A stretch of DNA of 64,000 nt from Nocardiopsis sp. YSL2 (GTDB lineage Bacteria; Actinomycetota; Actinomycetes; Streptosporangiales; Streptosporangiaceae), in the NCBI RefSeq assembly GCF_030555055.1, contig NZ_JAMOAO010000001.1:1922001-1986000 (forward strand), written 5' to 3'. The notes below the pieces were generated by a model. The model saw only the letters and a program-made list of their open reading frames with translations, ran no database searches and was not told the origin of the DNA. The translations under genes and the position numbers were made by a program. Positions 1-8,502 of the stretch are shown here, in pieces. Each line of letters opens with the position of its first letter. Positions within the stretch are counted from its first letter, which is position 1.

Positions 1-457
1 GGATGAGCCCCATCGCGATGTCCACGCGGCGGCGCTGGCCGCCGGAGAGCCTCGTGGCGTCGCGGTCGGCGGCGCCGTCCAGCTCCCATTGCTCGATGAG
101 CTCGGCGGTGCGGCGGCGCGCGGTAGCCCGGTCCAGACCGTAGAGCAGGCCCTGGGTGTACAGCTCGTCACGGACCCGCTGGTCCTCGCCCGCACCGTGA
201 CCCTGGCCGACGAACCCGATGCGGCGGCGGACCTCGGCGGGCGCGGCGCGGACGTCGTGTCCGGCGACCACCGCGGTGCCGGACGTGGGTTCGAGCAGGG
301 TGGTGAGCATGCGCAGGGTGGTGCTCTTCCCGGCTCCGTTGGGCCCCAGGAGCGCGACCAGTTCGCCCTCCGCGACGTCGATGTCGACGCCGCGGACAGC
401 CTCCACCGTCGTTCGGCCCACCCGGAAGTGCCGGGTCAGCTCGCGTGTGCGGATCAT
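1..457 (-). CDS. Drug-type ABC transporter ATP-binding protein (3' end outside window)
   Basis: ATPase subunit of a two-component ABC exporter of the daunorubicin-resistance (DrrA) class, which couples ATP hydrolysis to export by a separate membrane protein. Seen: Walker A GPNGAGKST around residue 40, a Q-loop (RIGFVGQGHGAGED) and the signature LSGGQRRR near the window edge. The Walker B region and the C-terminus lie beyond base 1, and the permease is presumably downstream. The ATG at 457 follows AAGGAG. The PadR gene lies just upstream on the same strand, and a perfect inverted repeat sits in the gap, so PadR control of this exporter is likely. The substrate cannot be told. Confidence 0.93.
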   Translation of the reverse strand, partial: MIRTRELTRHFRVGRTTVEAVRGVDIDVAEGELVALLGPNGAGKSTTLRMLTTLLEPTSGTAVVAGHDVRAAPAEVRRRIGFVGQGHGAGEDQRVRDELYTQGLLYGLDRATARRRTAELIEQWELDGAADRDATRLSGGQRRRVDIAMGLI

Positions 458-468
458 CCTCGTCTCCT

Positions 469-530
469 TATTAAAACTTGAATAACGTGACGAGTGTGCC
501 CCACCCGCTACCCATATTCAAGTTTTAATA
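469..530 (-). promoter_or_regulatory. Perfect 16-bp inverted repeat upstream of the ABC gene (probable PadR operator)
   Basis: TATTAAAACTTGAATA at 469-484 is matched by its exact reverse complement at 515-530, with a 30-bp spacer. Each arm is itself a rough dyad (8 of 12 central positions), so each could hold one dimer. The AT-rich arms stand out in high-GC DNA. The pair lies between the PadR gene and the ABC start and overlaps the ribosome-site region. Operator identity is inferred. Confidence 0.7.
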
Positions 531-572
531 CGAGGGCAGGGGGCGGCCGACGGCGGTGGGTCAGAGGTGCGC

Positions 573-1169
573 TCAGGACCGGCGTGCGCCGGGCGGCGCC
601 CCGAAGGCGTCGGGGGCGTCGTCGGCCATGGTGTACCGGCCCGCCTCCAGCGCGTCGATGAGTTCACGGGTCCACGCGGCGCCCGCGTCGACGGTGTGCC
701 GCCACAAGCCGAAGAGTTCGCGCACGTGCTCGGGCTTGTCCCATCCCCGGTCGGTGCTCTGGTGGTCCGCCAGTTCGGCGCTCGTGGCCCCCAGCCCCGC
801 CAGGCGCTCCCGCAGCATCGCGACCGCTTCGGCGCGGGGCAGGACCGTCATCAGGGTGACTCCCGCGCTCAGCAGGGCGAGGTCGTCGCCCGCGTGGCTG
901 AGCGCCCGGCGCACCAGTCGGTGCAGTTCGGCCTCGCCGTCGGGGGTGATCTCGTAGGAGGTGCGGTCGACCACCTCGTCGCCCTCGGCGACGAGCTCCT
1001 GGAGCTTGCCCTCCGCCGAGAGCTTGCGCAGCGCGTGGTAGATGGAGCCCCACTTGACGTTGGCCCACTCCTTGGCGCCCCACGCGAGCAGCTCGCGGCC
1101 CACCCGGTAGCCGTACGTCCGCCCGTGCAGCCGCACCACGCCCAGGACCAACAGCCGCGTCGCCGACAT
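573..1169 (-). CDS. PadR-family transcriptional regulator
   Basis: Ligand-responsive repressor of about 198 residues. The N-terminal winged helix carries the PadR signature: GYRVGRELLAW, then WGSIYHALRKL and the wing YEITPDGEAEL. The C-terminal part is helical and probably forms the dimer arm (Vir_act_alpha_C class). The start is ATG 1169; an upstream in-frame ATG at 1181 is possible. It reads into the drug-type ABC ATPase gene 115 bp downstream, the common PadR-exporter arrangement. The inverted repeat at 469-530 is the likely binding site. The ligand is unknown. Confidence 0.9.
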   Translation of the reverse strand: MSATRLLVLGVVRLHGRTYGYRVGRELLAWGAKEWANVKWGSIYHALRKLSAEGKLQELVAEGDEVVDRTSYEITPDGEAELHRLVRRALSHAGDDLALLSAGVTLMTVLPRAEAVAMLRERLAGLGATSAELADHQSTDRGWDKPEHVRELFGLWRHTVDAGAAWTRELIDALEAGRYTMADDAPDAFGAPPGARRS

Positions 1170-1281
1170 CGCCACCCCCACCAGTTCCGGATACGTGCCC
1201 AGCCTAGGGCGGGGCCGGGAACGCCGTGGGGGCCCGGCACCCGTGACCGGGTACCGGGCCCCCGCGAACGGGACGTGTGGC

Positions 1282-1560
1282 TCAGCAGCCTCCGGCGACC
1301 GCCGGGATGATCGAGACCTTGGCGCCGTCGGCGACCTCGGTCTGCAGCCCCTTCTCGAAGCGCACGTCCTCGTCGCCCACGTAGACGTTGACGAAGCGGC
1401 GGACCTTGCCCGCGTCGTCGAGGATGCGGGCGCGGATGCCGGGGTAGTTCGCTTCGAGGTCGTCCAGGACGTCGGCCACGGTGGCGCCGTCGGCGGTCAC
1501 CTCGGCGGCGTCGTTGGTGTAGGTGCGCAGGATGGTGGGCACGCGAACGCTGGCGCTCAT
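1282..1560 (-). CDS. cysO: CysO-type ubiquitin-like sulfur carrier (MoaD/ThiS family)
   Basis: Small beta-grasp protein of 92 residues. In mycobacteria CysO is adenylated, converted to a C-terminal thiocarboxylate, and used by CysM to make cysteine from O-phosphoserine; the metalloprotease Mec then releases the cysteine. Seen: the conserved core VPTILRTYT, RFVNVYVGDEDVRF and the tail PAVAGGC. The tail has one residue, Cys, beyond the usual Gly-Gly, so the translated form resembles the CysO-Cys adduct and would need trimming. It lies 34 bp downstream of thrC and so falls under the same SAM riboswitch. No cysM or mec gene lies beside it here. Confidence 0.9.
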   Translation of the reverse strand: MSASVRVPTILRTYTNDAAEVTADGATVADVLDDLEANYPGIRARILDDAGKVRRFVNVYVGDEDVRFEKGLQTEVADGAKVSIIPAVAGGC

Positions 1561-1594
1561 GGTGTTCGTACTTCCGTTCAGTGGGTGTCGGGGA

Positions 1595-2854
1595 TCAGGC
1601 GAGGCCGGCGGCCGTGAACGCGGCCAGGGACGGCTTGACCGTCGCGGTGACCCCGGCGTCGACGGCGTTCAGGGTCTTGAGCCCGTCGCCGGTGTTGAGC
1701 ACCACGGTCTCGGCCTTGGTGTCGATCCGTCCTTCGCGCACCAGCTTGCGGAGCACGCCGGTGGTGACACCGCCCGCGGTCTCGGCGAAGACGCCCTCGG
1801 TGCGGGCGAGCAGCCGGATCGCGTCGACGACCTCGTCGTCGCCCACGTGTTCCACGGACCCGCCGGTGCGCTTGGCGATGTCGAGCACGTACGGCCCGTC
1901 CGCCGGGTTGCCGATGGCCAGCGACTTGGCGATGGTGTCGGGCTTGACCGGCTGGATCACGTCGTGGCCGTCCTCCCACGCCTTGGCGACCGGGGAGCAG
2001 CCGGTGGCCTGCGCACCGAAGATCTTGTACGGCCGGTCCTCGACCAGGCCGAGCTTGATCAGCTCCTGGAAGCCCTTGTCGATCTTGGTGAGCTGGGAAC
2101 CGGAGGCGATCGGGATGACGATCTGCTCGGGCAGGCGCCAGCCCAGCTGCTCGGCGATCTCGTAGGCCAGCGTCTTGGAGCCCTCGCCGTAGTACGGCCG
2201 CAGGTTGACGTTGACGAAGCCCCAGCCCTCGCCGATCGGGTCGCCGATGAGCTCGGAGCAGAAGCGGTTGACGTCGTCGTAGTTGCCGTCGATGGCCACC
2301 ACCTTGCCGCCGTAGACCGCGGCCATGACGACCTTGGCCTCCTCCAGCCCGGCGGGGATGAACACGCAGGACTCGAACCCGGCCCGCGCGGCGGCGGCGC
2401 CGACCGCGCCGGCGAGGTTGCCGGTGGAGGAGCAGGACAGGGTGGTGAAGCCGAACGTGCGGGCGGCCTCGACGGCGATCGCGACCACGCGGTCCTTGAA
2501 GGAGTGCGTGGGGTTGCCGGAGTCGTCCTTGACGTGGAGCGAGTCGAAGCCCAGCTCGGCGGCGAGGCGGTCCGCCCTGACCAGCGGCGTCAGGCCGGGG
2601 TTCATGTTCGGCAGCTCGGCGACGTTGGTCGGGACCGGCAGCAGCGAGCGGTAGCGCCAGATGTTGTTCGGGCCGCTCTCGATGTCCTCGCGGGTGACCG
2701 TCCCGAAGTCGTAGGCGACCTCGAGGGGGCCGAAACAGAACTCGCACGCGAACTTGGGCGTGAGCTCGTAGCGCTGCCCGCACTCGCGGCAGGACAGTGC
2801 GGTCCCGGGACCGAAGGAGCGGACGGTGGTGGGTTCAGTGGCGGCAATCGCCAT
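1595..2854 (-). CDS. thrC: Threonine synthase
   Basis: PLP enzyme converting O-phosphohomoserine to threonine (419 residues, normal for the family). Seen: an N-terminal zinc ribbon (Cys22, Cys25, Cys37, Cys40), the PLP-lysine motif NPTHSFKDR (Lys120), and glycine-rich SSTGNLAGA holding the phosphate. The ATG at 2854 was chosen because GGGGAG lies 10 bases upstream; an in-frame GTG-region extension to 2890 would run into the riboswitch. A SAM-I aptamer occupies the leader, and cysO follows after 34 bp. This links the methionine/threonine branch point to sulfur status. Confidence 0.97.
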   Translation of the reverse strand: MAIAATEPTTVRSFGPGTALSCRECGQRYELTPKFACEFCFGPLEVAYDFGTVTREDIESGPNNIWRYRSLLPVPTNVAELPNMNPGLTPLVRADRLAAELGFDSLHVKDDSGNPTHSFKDRVVAIAVEAARTFGFTTLSCSSTGNLAGAVGAAAARAGFESCVFIPAGLEEAKVVMAAVYGGKVVAIDGNYDDVNRFCSELIGDPIGEGWGFVNVNLRPYYGEGSKTLAYEIAEQLGWRLPEQIVIPIASGSQLTKIDKGFQELIKLGLVEDRPYKIFGAQATGCSPVAKAWEDGHDVIQPVKPDTIAKSLAIGNPADGPYVLDIAKRTGGSVEHVGDDEVVDAIRLLARTEGVFAETAGGVTTGVLRKLVREGRIDTKAETVVLNTGDGLKTLNAVDAGVTATVKPSLAAFTAAGLA

Positions 2855-2869
2855 GGCGAGGCGTCTCCC

Positions 2870-3008
2870 CTCATCTTCCCTGGTGGCCACCTTGACCCCA
2901 GGCCGGAGTTGGCACCTGTCTCGGACGTCTCACAGGGAACGTGAGTCTCGCGTACCGAGATGGTTGCCGGGGCTTCGCAGGGCCGGTCCCTCCACCCCTC
3001 TGGATGAG
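2870..3008 (-). promoter_or_regulatory. SAM-I (S-box) riboswitch in the thrC-cysO leader
   Basis: Reading the minus strand, the leader begins GCTCATCC, continues with the S-box core GGTGGAGGGACCGGCCC, then GAAGCCCCGGCAACC, and later CAGGTGCCAACTCC. The 5' P1 strand CTCATC (3003-3008) is complementary to GATGAG (2870-2875). That 3' strand abuts the GGGGAG ribosome site of thrC, so SAM binding would be expected to block translation directly; I see no obvious poly-U terminator. The core matches SAM-I rather than the SAM-IV class known from actinomycetes. Confidence 0.88.
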
Positions 3009-3315
3009 CAATATGAAGTTTGGAGCTGATCCTGTCGGATCCGCACCGTCACTGTAACGGACGTGTTCACCCGATTTCCACGCCGGGTGATCCGCATTAC
3101 ACCATCCGGCTCACATGCTGAGACGCCGCCGGTCAGGCCGCGGCTGGTGCACGCGCGATGTTTCGCCGGTGTGACCTGAGCACTCGCTGACCTGGAGCGG
3201 GTTTGGAGAGGCTTTCCACAGGCGAAACATGAAGGAGCGCCCGGCGCGCGCAGACGTCGACGTACCCTCATCCGCCACACCCCAGTCACATTCGCGCCTT
3301 CGAGAGGACGACCAC

Positions 3316-4752
3316 GTGGACAAGGCACAGATCCTCATCGCCTCCAACCGGGGACCGGTGTCCTTCTCGGTCTCCGACGACGGCACCCTGGAGTCCCGTC
3401 GCGGCGGTGGCGGACTGGTCTCGGGGATGATCTCCGTCGCCACCGAGATCGACGGCCTGTGGGTGTGCGCCGCCCTGTCGGACGCCGACCGGCGCGCCGC
3501 CGAGGAGGCCCCCGACGCCCGGCTGGACCGCGTCCACGACCTCGACGGCATGCGGGTGCACATGCTCGACATCCCCCGTCGGACGTTCGACGGCGCCTAC
3601 ACCGGCGTCGCCAACTCCACCCTGTGGTTCGTGCAGCACATGCTCTACGACATCCCGGGCAAGCCCGTGTTCGGCTCGCACTTCCGGCGTCTGTGGGAGG
3701 ACTACACCGCCTACAACAACGCGTTCGCCGAGGCCCTGGTGAGCGGGGCCGCCGACGGCGCGCGGGTGGCCGTGCAGGACTACCACCTGGCCCTGGTGCC
3801 TCGCATCCTGCGGGCCCGCCGCCCGGACCTGCGCATCGCGCACTTCTCGCACACCCCGTGGGCGCCTCCGGAGTACTTCCGGATGCTGCCCGCGCACGTC
3901 GCGCGCGAACTGCTGGAGGGCATGCTCGGCGCGGACCGGCTGGGTTTCCTCAGCCCGCGCTGGGCCGACGCGTTCCTGCGCTGCTGCGCCGAGATCCTGC
4001 GCGCCGAGGTGGACCTCGACCGCCGCACGGTCGAGTACGGCGGCCGGGTGATCAGCGTGGGCGTGCACGCCCTGGGCGCGGACGAGGCGGGGCTGAACGA
4101 GAGCGCCGCAGAGCCCGCGGTGGCCGCCCGCCGCGAGACGCTGGAGGAGGTCGTCGGCGACACGCGGCTGATCGTGCGGGTCGACCGCACGGAGCTGTCC
4201 AAGAACATCGTGCGCGGCCTGGAGTCCTACCGGGAGCTGCTCACGACGCACCCGGAGTGGCGCGGACGCGTCACGCATCTGGCGTTCGCCTACCCCAGCC
4301 GGGGCGACGTGCCCGAGTACCGCGAGTACACCGACGCGGTCCTGCGCGTGGCCAAGGAGATCAACGAGGAGTTCGCGACCGCCGAGTGGACCCCGCTGGT
4401 GCTGGAGGTCAACGACGACTACCCGCGTTCGCTGGCGTCGTTCCAGCTGGCCGACGTTCTGCTGGTCAACCCCGTCCGGGACGGGATGAACCTGGTGGCC
4501 AAGGAGGGCCCGGTGCTCTCCAAGCGGGACTCGGTCCTGGTGCTCTCGCGGGAGGCGGGCGCGGCCGACGAACTGGGCGAGCACGCGCTGCTGGTCAACC
4601 CCTACGACACCGTGGAGACGGCGGAGGCCCTGCACCGGGCCCTGTCGATGGACCCGGTCGAGCGCCGTGCGCGCCGTGAGGGGCTGAGGGAGGCGGCGGT
4701 GGCGCTGCCGCCGCGCAAGTGGTTCCAGGACCAGCTGCGGTCCCTCGGCTAG
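3316..4752 (+). CDS. otsA: Trehalose-6-phosphate synthase (glycosyltransferase family 20)
   Basis: Transfers glucose from UDP- or GDP-glucose to glucose-6-phosphate, the first step of trehalose synthesis (478 residues). Seen: N-terminal ASNRGPV and RRGGGGLV, VQDYHLALVP in the first Rossmann domain, and the donor-site motif RVDRTELSKNI, followed by NPVRDGMNLVAKE. GTG 3316 is preferred over ATG 3229 because GAGAGGA precedes it and family homology begins here. The partner phosphatase otsB is at 10840, six genes away, so the two genes are split rather than one operon. Confidence 0.95.
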   Translation: MDKAQILIASNRGPVSFSVSDDGTLESRRGGGGLVSGMISVATEIDGLWVCAALSDADRRAAEEAPDARLDRVHDLDGMRVHMLDIPRRTFDGAYTGVANSTLWFVQHMLYDIPGKPVFGSHFRRLWEDYTAYNNAFAEALVSGAADGARVAVQDYHLALVPRILRARRPDLRIAHFSHTPWAPPEYFRMLPAHVARELLEGMLGADRLGFLSPRWADAFLRCCAEILRAEVDLDRRTVEYGGRVISVGVHALGADEAGLNESAAEPAVAARRETLEEVVGDTRLIVRVDRTELSKNIVRGLESYRELLTTHPEWRGRVTHLAFAYPSRGDVPEYREYTDAVLRVAKEINEEFATAEWTPLVLEVNDDYPRSLASFQLADVLLVNPVRDGMNLVAKEGPVLSKRDSVLVLSREAGAADELGEHALLVNPYDTVETAEALHRALSMDPVERRARREGLREAAVALPPRKWFQDQLRSLG

Positions 4753-4779
4753 TACGGCGACGGACACGCGGGGCCGCGC

Positions 4780-5550
4780 CTACCCCGGCAGGGTGAGGAT
4801 CTCGGCCCCGTCGTCGGTGATGGCGATCGTGTGCTCGCTGTGCGCCGTCCGGCACCCCGTCGCGCTGCGGAGCGTCCACCCGTCCGGATCGGTGACGAGT
4901 TCGGCGGTGTCGGCCATGACCCACGGCTCCAGCGCGAGCAGCAGGCCGGGACGCAGCTTGTACCCGCGACCGCGCCGGCCGGTGTTCGCGATGTGCGGGT
5001 CCTGGTGCATCGTCGATCCGATGCCGTGGCCGCCGAACTCGGTGTTGATCGCATACCCGGCCGCGCTGAGGACCGAGCCGATGGCGTGGGAGATGTCGCC
5101 GGTGCGCGCCCCGGGCCCGGCGGCGGCGATCCCCGCGCTCAGCGCCCGTTCGGTCGCGTCGATCATCGCCATGCTCGCCGGGGGCTTCGACTCGCCCACG
5201 ACGAAGCTGACGGCCGCGTCCGCGGCGACTCCGTCCAGGGAGACGGCGAGGTCGAGGGTCAGCAGGTCGCCGTCGGCGAGCGCGTAGTCGTGCGGCAGCC
5301 CGTGGAGCACGGCGTCGTTGACGCCCGTGCAGATGTAGTGGCCGAACGGCCCGCGGCCGAAGGACGGCGCGTAGTCGACGTAGCAGGACTCGGCCCCGGC
5401 CTCGACGATCATCGCCCGTGCCCACCGGTCGATGTCCAGCAGGTTCGTGCCGACCGTGGTCCGGCCCCGCACCGACTGGAGGATGCCGGCGACCAGGGCA
5501 CCCGTCCGTCGTGCTCGGGACACCTCGGCGGGGCTCAGGATCTCGACCAT
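4780..5550 (-). CDS. map: Type I methionine aminopeptidase
   Basis: Dinuclear metallopeptidase that removes initiator methionine (256 residues). All five metal ligands are visible: Asp in LTLDLAVSLDGVAADAAV (two), His in GGHGIGSTMH, Glu in LALEPWV and Glu in SEHTIAI. ATG 5550 follows GAGG at a 6-base spacing. It is probably not the ribosomal-operon copy, since its neighbours are unrelated. It lies 107 bp downstream of the XRE-cupin regulator on the same strand, with AT-rich direct repeats between, so it may belong to that regulator's unit. Confidence 0.92.
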   Translation of the reverse strand: MVEILSPAEVSRARRTGALVAGILQSVRGRTTVGTNLLDIDRWARAMIVEAGAESCYVDYAPSFGRGPFGHYICTGVNDAVLHGLPHDYALADGDLLTLDLAVSLDGVAADAAVSFVVGESKPPASMAMIDATERALSAGIAAAGPGARTGDISHAIGSVLSAAGYAINTEFGGHGIGSTMHQDPHIANTGRRGRGYKLRPGLLLALEPWVMADTAELVTDPDGWTLRSATGCRTAHSEHTIAITDDGAEILTLPG

Positions 5551-5576
5551 GCGGCACCTCACTCACGTAACCAATA

Positions 5577-5599
5577 ACTATACCGTCAATACTATACCG
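5577..5599 (-). promoter_or_regulatory. Direct repeats CGGTATAGT upstream of map
   Basis: Two identical 9-mers (5577-5585 and 5591-5599, read CGGTATAGT on the minus strand) lie 14 bp apart in an AT-rich patch just upstream of the map ribosome site. Each contains TATAGT, a plausible -10 hexamer. They could be the map promoter, tandem operators of the neighbouring XRE-cupin regulator, or both. Confidence 0.4.
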
Positions 5600-5657
5600 G
5601 TCCCGGGCGTGCCCATGGCCGGGGTCGGCCCTCGTTCCCCCGAGGCCGGGCGCGGCG

Positions 5658-6260
5658 TCAGGCCCGCGGGCCGCCGACGCGGACCACCGCCCGGTCACCG
5701 CGCGGTCCGAAGAGGTGCAGGATCTCGACCGCGGTGTCCTCGGCCGGGCCGAACCAGTGCGGTTCGGACGGATCGAACTCGGCCACCTCTCCGGGGCCGA
5801 GCAGGTGTTCGCGGTCGCCGATGAGCAGGCGCAGCCGCCCCGCGAGCACGTAGAGCCAGGCGTGGCCCTCGTGGGAGACGAGTCTGGGCTCCCGGGGGCC
5901 GAGGACGTGCTTGAAGACCTGGACGCGGCCCGGATAGCGCGTCAGGGGCACCACGACGCCGCCGCTGTCGTGCCGGTAGGGCTCCAGGTGCACACGCGGA
6001 TCACCGGTCGCGGGCGCCGCGATCAGCTGGTCCAGCGCCACCCGCAGCACCCGGGCGAGCGGGATGAGCAGGTCGAGGGTGGGCTGGCGGCGGCCCGTCT
6101 CCAGCCGCGACAGGACACTGACCGACAGCCCGGTCTCCTCCGCGAGCGATCGGAGCGTGCGTCCGCGCTCGACGCGCAGCGCGCGCAGCCGCGGGCCGAT
6201 GGAGTCGAGGATCTCTGCCACGTCCGGGTCCACGCCTTCAGTGTTGCAGATTCCGCACAT
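5658..6260 (-). CDS. XRE-family regulator with C-terminal cupin domain
   Basis: Two-domain regulator of about 200 residues. The N-terminal helix-turn-helix (RTLRSLAEETGLSVSVLSRL, ending in ETGRRQPTLDLLIPLARVL) binds DNA. The C-terminal cupin (EGHAWLYVLAGRLRLLIG, then EVAEFDPSEPHWFG) probably senses a small molecule. ATG 6260 is taken as the start; GTG codons a few residues downstream are alternatives. It is divergent from an MFS exporter beginning at 6337, with only 76 bp between, the usual arrangement of a local regulator and its target. Confidence 0.88.
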   Translation of the reverse strand: MCGICNTEGVDPDVAEILDSIGPRLRALRVERGRTLRSLAEETGLSVSVLSRLETGRRQPTLDLLIPLARVLRVALDQLIAAPATGDPRVHLEPYRHDSGGVVVPLTRYPGRVQVFKHVLGPREPRLVSHEGHAWLYVLAGRLRLLIGDREHLLGPGEVAEFDPSEPHWFGPAEDTAVEILHLFGPRGDRAVVRVGGPRA

Positions 6261-6336
6261 CCGCTGGGCCTGGCCGCCGTCCCGCCACGAGCATGGCCCG
6301 GGAGAAACCGCACCCCGATCGAAAGGCTGGAGTCCC

Positions 6337-7746
6337 GTGACCGAGACGACCCCTGTACCACCCCCGGTGCTGAGCACCCGGCGCCGCTGGACGGTGCTCG
6401 CGATCTGCGCGTCGGCGCTGTTCCTGGTGGGACTCGACACGACGATCGTGACCATCGGACTGCCCGAGATCGGCCGCGGCCTCGACGTCGGGGTCCACGA
6501 CCTGGCCTGGGTGGTGGACGCCTACACGGTGGTCTTCGCGAGCCTGCTCATCACCTCCGGAGCCCTGGCCGACCGCTTCGGCCGGCGGCGCGTCTTCATG
6601 ACGGGATTGGCGGTCTTCGGGCTCGCCTCGCTCGTGTGCGCGGCCGCTCCCTCGCTCGGCGTCCTCGTGGCCGCCCGCGCGGCGCAGGGCGTCGGAGCGT
6701 CGATGCTCGGCCCGGTGGCCCTGGCGATCGTGGTCAACGCGATGCCCGACCGCCGCGAGCGGGCGCAGGCCATCGGCGTCTGGGCTTCGGTGTTCGGTCT
6801 GAGCATGGCGGCGGGGCCGACGGCGGGCGGCGCGCTGATCGCGGCCTTCGACTGGCGGGCGGTGTTCTGGGTCAACGTGCCCGTGGTCCTCGTCGCCCTG
6901 GTCCTGGTCGCCGTGCTCGTACCGGAGTCGCGGGGAGCGCGCGTGCGCCGGCTCGACCTCCCGGGGCAGTTGCTCCTGGTCGTACTGCTGGGCGCCGGGA
7001 TCGCGGTGCTGATCGAGGGACCGGACCTCGGTTGGACCTCGCCCGCGGCCCTGGCCGGCTCCGGGACCGCGGCGGCCGCGGCGGTGGTGTTCGTCTGGTG
7101 GGAGTCGCGGCGCCGCGAACCGCTGATCGACCCCGGCCTGTTCCGGGTGCCGAGCTTCACCGGGGCCGTCCTCGGGGCCGTCGCCGTGTTCGTGGCCCTG
7201 AGCATGACCCTGCTGATGACCACTTTCTACTGGCAGGGCGTGCACGGCTGGACGCCCCTGGCCGCGGGTGCGGCGACGCTGCCGCTGGCCCTGGGGGCCA
7301 CCGTCTGCGCTCCCCTGTCGGGGTTCCTGGTCGGGCGGGTCGGCGCGCGCCCGCCCCTGGTGATCGCGGGCGGCTCCCTCTTCGCCGGAGGGGTCCTGCT
7401 GTTCGGCCTCGCCGACGGCGCGGGCGGGCCGCTCCCGCTCATGGCCGCCTATCTGCTCGTCGGGGTCGGGGTGGGCTTCGCCAACGCGCCGATCACCGAC
7501 TCCGCGGTGAGCGGGCTGCCTCCGGAGCGCGCCGGTGTCGCGGGCGGTACCGCTTCCGCGGCCCGGCAGGTCGGAACGGCGGTCGGTGTCGCGCTCGCCG
7601 GAAGCCTGGTCGCGGACGCCGGCCCCGCCGCGTTCGCGGCGGCGAGCCGTCCCGGGTGGACGGTCGTCGCCCTGTGCGGGGCGGCGCTGTTCCTGACCGC
7701 CTGGGCCGCACGCGCCCCGCGCAGCTCACCAGACGCACGCACGTGA
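6337..7746 (+). CDS. MFS drug:H+ antiporter, DHA2 (14-helix) family
   Basis: Membrane exporter of 469 residues with about 14 predicted hydrophobic helices. Seen: the motif A loop GALADRFGRRRVF after the second helix and the DHA2 motif C region WASVFGLSMAAGPTAGG. The GTG at 6337 follows GGAG. Family members export antibiotics, dyes or other hydrophobic cations. It is divergently paired with the XRE-cupin regulator. The substrate is not predictable from the sequence. Confidence 0.92.
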   Translation: MTETTPVPPPVLSTRRRWTVLAICASALFLVGLDTTIVTIGLPEIGRGLDVGVHDLAWVVDAYTVVFASLLITSGALADRFGRRRVFMTGLAVFGLASLVCAAAPSLGVLVAARAAQGVGASMLGPVALAIVVNAMPDRRERAQAIGVWASVFGLSMAAGPTAGGALIAAFDWRAVFWVNVPVVLVALVLVAVLVPESRGARVRRLDLPGQLLLVVLLGAGIAVLIEGPDLGWTSPAALAGSGTAAAAAVVFVWWESRRREPLIDPGLFRVPSFTGAVLGAVAVFVALSMTLLMTTFYWQGVHGWTPLAAGAATLPLALGATVCAPLSGFLVGRVGARPPLVIAGGSLFAGGVLLFGLADGAGGPLPLMAAYLLVGVGVGFANAPITDSAVSGLPPERAGVAGGTASAARQVGTAVGVALAGSLVADAGPAAFAAASRPGWTVVALCGAALFLTAWAARAPRSSPDART

Positions 7747-7842
7747 CGCAGGCGGCGGGGGTGGGCCGGACATGGCTCCGGGCGCGTCCGCCTCCGGTGG
7801 AACGGGACGCGCTCTTGCGGCACTGCCGGCCTGCTGCGGGTC

Positions 7843-8421
7843 CTACTCGGACGCCGCCTCGGCGAGGATCTCCTCGATGACGTCGGACTTGGCCTCGGAG
7901 TAGTCCTGGACGCACTGCCAGGTGCGCTCGGCCAGTTCCTTCTTGTGGGCGGCGTAGCGCTCGCGCGCTCCGGAGTCGGCGATGAGGCGGTCGCGGAAGC
8001 GGAGCATGCGGTCCACCTCCCCGCATCCCTCGCCGAACACGTGCAGGTTGAGGTTGACGTCGGGACCCTTGAAGACCCGGTGCTCGAACCAGTCGGGCTC
8101 CCGGATGACCAGTGAGTATCCGGCGGCTTCGAGATCGGCGGCGTAGGCGGCCTCGTCCGAGGGGTCGGCGACGACGAGGAGGAGGTCGACGCAGGGTTTG
8201 GCGGCCAGGCCCGGCACGGCGGTGGAGCCGACGTGTTCGATCCGCAGGGCGCGGTCGCCCAGTGCGGCGCGCACGCGCTCGGCCTCCCGCTTGAACAGGT
8301 AGGGCCACTTGGGGTCGTAGGGGATGATGTGCACACGCCCGTTGACGAGGTTGCGTGACTCGGGGGCCTCGGGCACGGGCTGGCCTCGTGAGGGCAACGG
8401 AGACGCTTCAAGGGGTGACAT
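7843..8421 (-). CDS. GrpB/UPF0157 family protein (nucleotidyltransferase fold)
   Basis: About 192 residues. The core is typical of GrpB-like proteins: IEHVGSTAVPGLAAKPCVDLLLVV, in which the GST and the paired acids resemble the catalytic motif of the nucleotidyltransferase superfamily, followed by NLNLHVFGEG and RDRLIADSGARERY. The biochemical role of the family is not established; some members are linked to coenzyme A pathways or act as putative transferases. ATG 8421 follows GGAGAAGG. It stands alone, transcribed away from the structured spacer at 8503-8690. Confidence 0.85.
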   Translation of the reverse strand: MSPLEASPLPSRGQPVPEAPESRNLVNGRVHIIPYDPKWPYLFKREAERVRAALGDRALRIEHVGSTAVPGLAAKPCVDLLLVVADPSDEAAYAADLEAAGYSLVIREPDWFEHRVFKGPDVNLNLHVFGEGCGEVDRMLRFRDRLIADSGARERYAAHKKELAERTWQCVQDYSEAKSDVIEEILAEAASE

Positions 8422-8502
8422 TCCACAAAGCCTTCTCCGCTCGTCCGCCCACGTCAAGGCATCCGACGGTGCTTACATATGCACATGCACTGATTGCTCA
8501 CG

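Noticed and set aside
1523..2944. Long plus-strand open frame of 473 residues
   Set aside because: It is antisense to threonine synthase and cysO, low in complexity and family-free, and arises from high GC.
2870..3008. SAM-IV riboswitch, the usual actinomycete type
   Set aside because: The core GGAGGGACCGGCCC, CCCCGGCAACC and the P1 layout fit SAM-I better.
5715..7880. 721-residue plus-strand frame over the cupin and MFS genes
   Set aside because: Out of frame with the real MFS gene and antisense to the regulator; no recognisable domain.
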